Shown: in pieces, positions 6,014 through 10,405 of the stretch
Position numbering within the stretch: the stretch's first letter is position 1
Layout: every line of letters starts with the position of its first letter
Source of the DNA: Desulfobacterales bacterium
GTDB taxonomy: Bacteria; Desulfobacterota; Desulfobacteria; Desulfobacterales; Desulfobacteraceae
Assembly (NCBI GenBank): GCA_022361315.1
Contig: JAKSBB010001157.1
Span: forward strand, 1 to 10,405
Length of the DNA stretch: 10,405 nt
Direction: 5' to 3'
Translations under genes and position numbers: made by a program
The notes under the pieces: model-generated
The model's input: the letters and a program-made list of their open reading frames with translations, nothing else
Databases searched by the model: none
Told to the model about the DNA's origin: nothing

Positions 6014-6029
6014 TGGCCGTGTTTTTACA
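6014..6029 (+). promoter_or_regulatory. degenerate sigma-54-like promoter before DUF1989 gene
   Basis: TGGCCGTGTTTTTACA has the -24 TGGC and, at the right spacing, TT-CA of the -12 box, but A replaces the nearly invariant G of the -12 GC. The predicted start near 6040 sits just ahead of the ribosome binding site (AAGGGGG, 6045-6051). Weak on sequence alone. Confidence 0.25.
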
Positions 6030-6054
6030 ATATCCAAACCCATAAAGGGGGAAT

Positions 6055-6915
6055 ATGAAACCCACACCCCAGCATAAAGCACCGGAAGATGGTGACGCGC
6101 GTAAAGCCGTACAACCCGTGATCTGCTATCCGGTGGATACCCTGCCTCTGCCCGATATGGCGGCCTACACCGCTGCCAGAGAAACACTGGAACAGATTGA
6201 TGAGGTGATAGTTCAGCCCAGGGATGCATCTGTTTTCAAGGTGCCGGCAGGACATTTTTTCAGGATCGTCAGCATGGAGGGCCCCCAGGTGGGGGATCTG
6301 AACCTCTGGAATGCCCATGATCTCAGCGAACGGTTTTACAGCGGAAAAACCCGTGCCCTCCATGGGACTCACCTGGGTACCGGGGACCGGATGTGGAGCA
6401 GCTTTCCCCATATGCGTCCCATGGCCACCATCACCTGTGACACCCTTGACTGGTACGGATTTGACGAATTCGGCGGCGGGGTTCACGACGTCATCGGCAC
6501 CCGGTGCGATCCCTATACCGGCCGCCTGCTTCAGGGCAGGGACTACCACAATTGCTGCCACTCCAACCTGATCCGGGCACTGGCTGCGGAAAGCGGTCTA
6601 CCCATGGCCGAGGCCGAGGTGTATGTCCATGATGTCCTCAACGTATTCATGTGCACTGGTTTCACACTGGATACCCACCAGTACTTCATGAAGGCCAGCC
6701 CTGTCCGGCCGGGGGATTTTCTGGAGCTCTTTGCTGAGATCGATCTGCTGGGTGGGTTATCCGCCTGTCCCGGCGGGGATTGCGGTGCGGAGCATTCCAG
6801 CGACACGGCGCCATGCTATCCCCTGCGGGTGGAGATTTTCAGGCCGGATGCAGATGCTTTGGCCGGATGGACCTCCCCTGTGCCTTCGTTATACTCCCGC
6901 ACGCACGGGGGCTAA
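6055..6915 (+). CDS. DUF1989 family protein (urea carboxylase-associated / carboxyguanidine deiminase-like)
   Basis: 286 aa, matching the DUF1989 family formerly called urea carboxylase-associated proteins. Conserved blocks visible are VPAGHFFRIVSMEGPQVGDLNLWNAHD (63-89), GGGVHDVIGTRCDPYTG (140-156), HNCCHSNLIRAL (165-176) and LSACPGGDC (235-243). The recurrent Cys/His residues suggest a metal-centred active site. Paired members CgdA/CgdB remove ammonia from carboxyguanidine next to guanidine carboxylase and allophanate hydrolase. None of those partners is in this window, so the substrate here is open, and guanidine use should not be assumed. It is longer than the typical subunit (roughly 200-250 aa), with about 45 extra N-terminal residues. 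The start at 6055 has AAGGGGG just upstream, and no guanidine riboswitch motif is recognised in the leader. It converges on the sigma-54 activator gene with a 13-bp gap. Confidence 0.8.
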   Translation: MKPTPQHKAPEDGDARKAVQPVICYPVDTLPLPDMAAYTAARETLEQIDEVIVQPRDASVFKVPAGHFFRIVSMEGPQVGDLNLWNAHDLSERFYSGKTRALHGTHLGTGDRMWSSFPHMRPMATITCDTLDWYGFDEFGGGVHDVIGTRCDPYTGRLLQGRDYHNCCHSNLIRALAAESGLPMAEAEVYVHDVLNVFMCTGFTLDTHQYFMKASPVRPGDFLELFAEIDLLGGLSACPGGDCGAEHSSDTAPCYPLRVEIFRPDADALAGWTSPVPSLYSRTHGG

Positions 6916-6928
6916 TCGAAGAGCGGAT

Positions 6929-8476
6929 TTAGTACCGGGCGGTTTTCCCAAAGGGGATATTCAGTTTCTTCATCCGTTTTCTCAGGGTGGAGGGGTGGAT
7001 GTTCAGGATCCGGGCAGCCCCTTTCTCCCCTTCCACCCGTCCGTGGCACCGGGTCATAACCTGTCGGATGTGATCGGCAATGACGTCGTCCAGGGGGGCC
7101 GGGGATAGGTCCGGCCCGTCGGGGATCTGTGACGGCCGGACCGGCGGTGCCGTGATCTCCTTAAAGCGGAGGGGGCCGGAACGGTCCAGAATCATGGATC
7201 GTTCTACGGCGTTCTCCAGTTCACGGACATTGCCGGGCCACAGGTAGGCCATCAGGCTGTCCATGACGTGTGCAGGCACGGCCGGGATGTTGGGCAGTTT
7301 CATTTCCCTGGCTTTCTTGAGGATAAAATGTTCCACCAGCGCCGGAATATCCCCTGTCCGTTCCCGCAGGGGCGGGATGGGGATGGGAAACACCCGGAGC
7401 CGGAAGAAAAGGTCCGCCCGGAACCGGTTTGCGGCCATCATTGCTTCCAGGTCCCTATGGGTGGCGGCAATGATCCGGATATTGACCCGGATGGTTTCCG
7501 TGCCCCCCACCCGGTCGATCTCCTTTTCCTGAAGTACCCGGAGCAAACGGATCTGGGCATCCATGCTCAGTTCTCCGATTTCGTCAAGAAAAAGGGTGCC
7601 GCCCTGGGCCCGTTCAATGCGCCCCCGCTTCCGGGACACCGCCCCGGTGAATGCCCCCTTTTCATATCCGAAGAGCTCCGAATCCAGCAGAGATGCCGGT
7701 ATGGCCCCGCAGTTGACCCGCATGAAGGGGCCCTGCTTTCTCAGACTCAGGTTATGGATGGCATTGGCCACCACCTCCTTGCCCGTACCGGTTTCCCCCA
7801 GCAGCAGCACCGGGCTTTCCGTCGGAGAGACCTGGTGAACCATTTCCATCACCGGTCGAAGCCCCTGACCCGCACCGATGACGGTTTCCCCGGCCATCCG
7901 GTTTAATTCCGCCTGGAAATAACGGCTGTCATCGGCCAGCAGTTCCTTAAGATCGTTGAGTTCCCGGTACCGCAGGGAGTTGGTCAGGGCAATGGCGCAG
8001 GGCTTGTCCAGCAGGCTGAGCAGGCGGATGTGGTCCGGGGTAAAGGGGTTCTTTCCGTCGTTGAATACGGAGAATATACCCAGCATGGTCCGCTCCAGAA
8101 CCAGGTCGATGACCACAGCGGAAACGTTACGGGCATCCAGGTGCTCGGCCACGGGGCCTGTGATGGGGTCATCCCCCAGCCGCCGGATGGACCTTACCCT
8201 GTCCAGGCGTCGGCCTTCAATGAGCTGCCGTCCTTCTCCGGACAGGGGAATCTTTATGGATACCGCCTGCCCCCCTTCCGTTGTGGCTGTGGCCACGGTT
8301 TCCACCACGCCTTTGTCCCGGTGGTAGACGTGGAAGCCCATTTGCTGGGCGGGCATGAATTTCCTGATGTAATTCAGGCAGAGGTGCAGTGCCCGTTCGA
8401 TTTCCAGGCTGGCGCAGAGTTTTAGCGTGGCTTCCCGGAAAAAGTCATTTTCATTGATGGGGGGCTGATCCGCCAT
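6929..8476 (-). CDS. sigma-54-dependent activator, GAF-AAA+-Fis HTH
   Basis: 515 aa, a bacterial enhancer-binding protein. Residues about 25-170 are a GAF-type sensor domain. The AAA+ domain (about 197-430) has Walker A GETGTGKE (227-234), the sigma-54 contact loop GAFTGA (274-279), Walker B TLFLDE (294-299), arginine-finger region RFRADLFFRL (351-360) and WPGNVREL (413-420). The C-terminus (about 465-510) is a Fis-type helix-turn-helix (GEKGAARILNIHPSTLRKRMKKL), of the kind seen in FhlA-like activators. There is no receiver domain, so it probably senses a small ligand directly; an acyl-CoA or fatty acid is an inference from its neighbour. Start: the frame extends to 8626, but AGGAG lies 7 nt before the ATG at 8474-8476, and the upstream extension overlaps the divergent control region, so the short form is chosen. 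Confidence 0.92.
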   Translation of the reverse strand: MADQPPINENDFFREATLKLCASLEIERALHLCLNYIRKFMPAQQMGFHVYHRDKGVVETVATATTEGGQAVSIKIPLSGEGRQLIEGRRLDRVRSIRRLGDDPITGPVAEHLDARNVSAVVIDLVLERTMLGIFSVFNDGKNPFTPDHIRLLSLLDKPCAIALTNSLRYRELNDLKELLADDSRYFQAELNRMAGETVIGAGQGLRPVMEMVHQVSPTESPVLLLGETGTGKEVVANAIHNLSLRKQGPFMRVNCGAIPASLLDSELFGYEKGAFTGAVSRKRGRIERAQGGTLFLDEIGELSMDAQIRLLRVLQEKEIDRVGGTETIRVNIRIIAATHRDLEAMMAANRFRADLFFRLRVFPIPIPPLRERTGDIPALVEHFILKKAREMKLPNIPAVPAHVMDSLMAYLWPGNVRELENAVERSMILDRSGPLRFKEITAPPVRPSQIPDGPDLSPAPLDDVIADHIRQVMTRCHGRVEGEKGAARILNIHPSTLRKRMKKLNIPFGKTARY

Positions 8477-8519
8477 GGTACACTCCTGATTATGGGATGA
8501 TATCTGTGCTATGGTGAAG

Positions 8520-8549
8520 ATTATAATAAAACCGGAAAATAGAACAGAA
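8520..8549 (-). promoter_or_regulatory. possible sigma-70 promoter of the activator gene
   Basis: On the minus strand a perfect TATAAT (8525-8520) lies about 44 nt before the ATG at 8476. The -35 region 18 bp upstream (TTCTGT, 8549-8544) is poor, so activity may be low or need a factor. It overlaps the candidate enhancer sites, which would permit autoregulation. Confidence 0.4.
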
Positions 8550-8568
8550 AAATCTTTTCCATAGGAAA
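8534..8568. promoter_or_regulatory. candidate enhancer (UAS) for the sigma-54 activator
   Basis: TTTCC-ATA-GGAAA (8556-8568) is a perfect 5-bp inverted repeat. A further GGAAAA at 8534-8539 pairs in mirror fashion with TTTTCC at 8555-8560. The site is about 90-100 bp (to about 123 bp for the outer arm) upstream of the predicted start of the sigma-54 promoter at 8631, the usual distance for enhancer-binding protein sites. Confidence 0.4.
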
Positions 8569-8630
8569 GAAATTGGGTGTCTTGATACCTGAATCCGCCA
8601 TAACCCCCGTCCCCCGGGACTTCCAAATAC

Positions 8631-8646
8631 TGGCATGGCTCTTGCT
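8631..8646 (+). promoter_or_regulatory. consensus sigma-54 (-24/-12) promoter
   Basis: TGGCATGGCTCTTGCT fits the consensus TGGCAY-N5-TTGCW, with GG (8632-8633) and GC (8644-8645) separated by exactly 10 bp. The transcript should start near 8657 and the first gene begins at 8714. The divergently transcribed neighbour encodes a sigma-54 activator, so pairing of activator and promoter is very likely. Confidence 0.85.
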
Positions 8647-8713
8647 CGCTTGCTCATATGTGAAAAGAAAGAAATGCGGGTTTGTTTAACATCAGAATCA
8701 CGGAGGCGTGTCC

Positions 8714-9571
8714 ATGGAAATGAAAAATGTGACCGTGCTGGGGGCGGGTATCATGGGGGCAGGTATTGCCCAATGTGCGGCCCAGGCCGGATTTGAAGTC
8801 ACCCTGAGGGATATGGAGGACCGCTTTGTTGAAAACGGTCTCACCACCATACGGACCAATCTGGACCGGGCCGTGTCCAAGGGAAAAATGGCCGCAGACG
8901 AAGCCGATGCCGTCCTGGACCGGATCACCGGTACCACCGACCTGAACATGGCTGCCCGGGACGCTGATCTGGTGATCGAAGCCATCATCGAAATTATGGA
9001 TATCAAAAAACAGGTGTTCCAGGAACTGGATACCATCTGTAAAAAAGAGGCCTTGTTTGCATCGAACACCTCCGGTCTTTCCATTACGGAGATGGCTTCC
9101 GTAACGGGGCGCCCCGACCAGTTCATCGGGATGCACTTCTTCAATCCCGTGCCGGTGATGCGTCTGGTGGAGCTGATCCGGGGCTTTGTCACCTCCGACG
9201 AGACCCTGAACATTGCCAAAGATTTCGTGGAGAAGATCAATAAAACCGCCATTGAGGTGAAAGAGGCGCCGGGGTTTGCCGTCAACCGCATCCTCTGCCC
9301 CATGATCAATGAGGCAATTTTTGTTCTGGCCGAGGGTATTGCTGCGGCCGAAGACATAGACAACGCCATGACCCTCGGGGCAAACCATCCCATCGGCCCC
9401 CTGGCCCTGGCCGACATGGTGGGGCTGGATACCATGCTCCTGGTACTTGAAGGCTTTCACAAAGAGTTGGGAGAAGATAAGTACCGGCCGGCCCCGCTCC
9501 TGCGGAAGATGGTCCGGGCAGGCTACCTGGGCCGGAAAAGCGGCAAAGGGTTTTACGACTATACCAAATAA
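8714..9571 (+). CDS. 3-hydroxyacyl-CoA (3-hydroxybutyryl-CoA) dehydrogenase
   Basis: 285 aa, the usual length of the single-domain Hbd/PaaH type. It oxidises (S)-3-hydroxyacyl-CoA to 3-ketoacyl-CoA with NAD+ in beta-oxidation, or runs in reverse. An N-terminal Rossmann motif [15 protein letters not shown] (6-20) binds the nucleotide. The catalytic set is present: Ser120 (SNTSGLSI), His141 ([11 protein letters not shown]), Glu153 (LVELIRG) and Asn191 (PGFAVNRIL). The C-terminal domain carries [15 protein letters not shown] (225-239) and ends in [14 protein letters not shown]. In-frame GTG at 8708 would place GGAGG (8702-8706) too near; the ATG at 8714 has a 7-nt spacer and is chosen. It is the first gene behind the sigma-54 promoter, with the acyl-CoA dehydrogenase 12 bp downstream, forming a catabolic operon. 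Confidence 0.93.
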   Translation: MEMKNVTVLGAGIMGAGIAQCAAQAGFEVTLRDMEDRFVENGLTTIRTNLDRAVSKGKMAADEADAVLDRITGTTDLNMAARDADLVIEAIIEIMDIKKQVFQELDTICKKEALFASNTSGLSITEMASVTGRPDQFIGMHFFNPVPVMRLVELIRGFVTSDETLNIAKDFVEKINKTAIEVKEAPGFAVNRILCPMINEAIFVLAEGIAAAEDIDNAMTLGANHPIGPLALADMVGLDTMLLVLEGFHKELGEDKYRPAPLLRKMVRAGYLGRKSGKGFYDYTK

Positions 9572-9583
9572 GGAGGAATGACC

Positions 9584-10405
9584 ATGGCACAGCAAGTAGC
9601 GGACCGCCGGGATGTGGATTTTGTGCTCCACGAGCAGTTTAACGTGGAAGCCTTGAGCGAATATGAACGGTTTGAGGACTTTAACAGGAAAACCATTGAC
9701 ATGGTGGTTTCCGAGGCCCGGAACCTGGCCCTGAAAGAACTTTTGCCCTGCCTGAAAGAGGCGGACGAAGAAGGATGCACCTTTGAGGGCGGCAAGGTGA
9801 CCGTGCCCAAGGCCTTTCACCGGGCCTACGAACTCTTTGCCGAAGGCGAATGGATCGCCATGTGCGACGACCCGGAATGGGGAGGCCAGGGCATGCCGGC
9901 CACGGTGGCCCTGGCCGCAAACAACTACTTCAACGGGGCCAACTATCCCTTCATGCTGCACAATATCCTGGCCCACGGGGCAGGCAAGCTGGTGGAAAAC
10001 TTCGGCACGGACGAACAGAAACGGCTCTACCTGAAAAAGATGTACACCGGCGTCTGGGGGGGCTCCATGCTGCTGACCGAACCCGAGGCCGGCTCCGACG
10101 TGGGGGCCCTGACCACCCGGGCCGTGCCCAACGGCGACGGCACCTATTCCATCACCGGCAACAAGATCTTCATCTCTTCAGGGGAAAACGACCTGGTGGA
10201 AAATATCATCCACCCGGTTCTGGCCCGCATCGAAGGGGCCCCTGCCGGCACGGCCGGCATCTCCCTGTTCCTGGTGCCCAAGATCCGGGTGAACGACGAC
10301 GGCTCCCTCGGCGAGCCGAACGATGTCTACTGCTCCGGGATCGAGCACAAGATGGGGATCCACGGCTCCACCACCTGTTCCCTCAACTTCGGGGACAACG
10401 GCGAG
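9584..10405 (+). CDS. acyl-CoA dehydrogenase, 3'-truncated by window edge
   Basis: The first 274 residues are visible and the frame runs out of the window with no stop. There is an N-terminal helical extension, then the acyl-CoA dehydrogenase N-terminal domain (MCDDPEWGGQGMPATVALAANNYF...) and the flavin/substrate-binding middle domain with the signature TEPEAGSDVGAL and GNKIFISSGE. The spacing and the long insert around PKIRVNDDGSLGEPNDVY match the roughly 600-aa large acyl-CoA dehydrogenases. That group includes 3-methylmercaptopropionyl-CoA dehydrogenase (DmdC) and FadE-like enzymes with an extra C-terminal domain; exact substrate cannot be set from this part. It makes an enoyl-CoA with FAD and passes electrons to ETF. 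Of two in-frame ATGs, 9584 lies 7 nt after GGAGG (9572-9576) while 9578 lies only 1 nt after it. Confidence 0.92.
   Translation, partial: MAQQVADRRDVDFVLHEQFNVEALSEYERFEDFNRKTIDMVVSEARNLALKELLPCLKEADEEGCTFEGGKVTVPKAFHRAYELFAEGEWIAMCDDPEWGGQGMPATVALAANNYFNGANYPFMLHNILAHGAGKLVENFGTDEQKRLYLKKMYTGVWGGSMLLTEPEAGSDVGALTTRAVPNGDGTYSITGNKIFISSGENDLVENIIHPVLARIEGAPAGTAGISLFLVPKIRVNDDGSLGEPNDVYCSGIEHKMGIHGSTTCSLNFGDNGE

Noticed and set aside
5881..6054. Guanidine riboswitch ahead of the DUF1989 gene
   Set aside because: I looked for ykkC-I conserved blocks and for paired ACGR-loop hairpins (class II) and saw neither.
8477..8626. 50-residue N-terminal extension of the sigma-54 activator
   Set aside because: It would have to be transcribed through the activator's own candidate -10 and the enhancer region, and its residues look non-coding. 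AGGAG lies correctly placed before the ATG at 8476.
8654..9976. 440-aa open frame on the minus strand
   Set aside because: It is antisense to the clear hydroxyacyl-CoA and acyl-CoA dehydrogenase genes. Its His/Gly/Pro/Phe-rich composition is that of a mirror frame in GC-rich coding DNA, with no domain motifs.

Overview
The window looks like a chromosomal segment of a Gram-negative anaerobe. A sulfate-reducing Desulfobacterota (Desulfobacteraceae-like) member is my best guess. The clues are the porin type, the sigma-54-controlled beta-oxidation genes, GGAGG-type ribosome binding sites and the general flavour of the proteins. This placement is inference; no rRNA or marker gene is present.

Layout. 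(1) 1-1248: 3' part of an outer-membrane porin, followed 9 bp later by a small lipoprotein. (2) 1340-4254: a sigma-70-type promoter, then an ErcA-type iron-containing alcohol dehydrogenase overlapping by 17 bp a soluble PAS/hybrid histidine kinase. This looks like the ErcA/ErcS alcohol-sensing pair known from Pseudomonas. (3) 5203-4286, minus strand: a good promoter driving a two-gene operon of an 89-aa unknown protein and a cyclic-nucleotide-binding-domain protein. (4) 5300-5880: a compact cassette of very small genes. It holds a hairpin that would bury a Shine-Dalgarno, a 22-codon ORF, a near-perfect intrinsic terminator, then a 47-aa ORF joined by ATGA overlap to a 70-aa ORF. I recognise none of these proteins and regard this as the least explained part of the window. 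(5) 5881-6915: an intergenic region with short phased direct repeats, then a lone DUF1989 (urea carboxylase-associated / carboxyguanidine deiminase family) gene. (6) 6929-8476, minus strand: a GAF-AAA+-Fis sigma-54 activator. (7) 8477-10405: a divergent intergenic region with a textbook -24/-12 promoter, then a 3-hydroxyacyl-CoA dehydrogenase and an acyl-CoA dehydrogenase cut by the window end.

How the parts relate. The activator and the consensus sigma-54 promoter facing away from it imply inducible control of a fatty-acyl/short-chain acyl-CoA oxidation operon. The ErcA-kinase pair is a second, separate sensing module. The kinase carries its own receiver domain, but no output regulator is encoded beside it, so its target lies elsewhere. 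Several starts were moved downstream of the longest ORF because a clear GGAGG sits inside the longer reading frame (1410, 5130, 8476, 8714, 9584).
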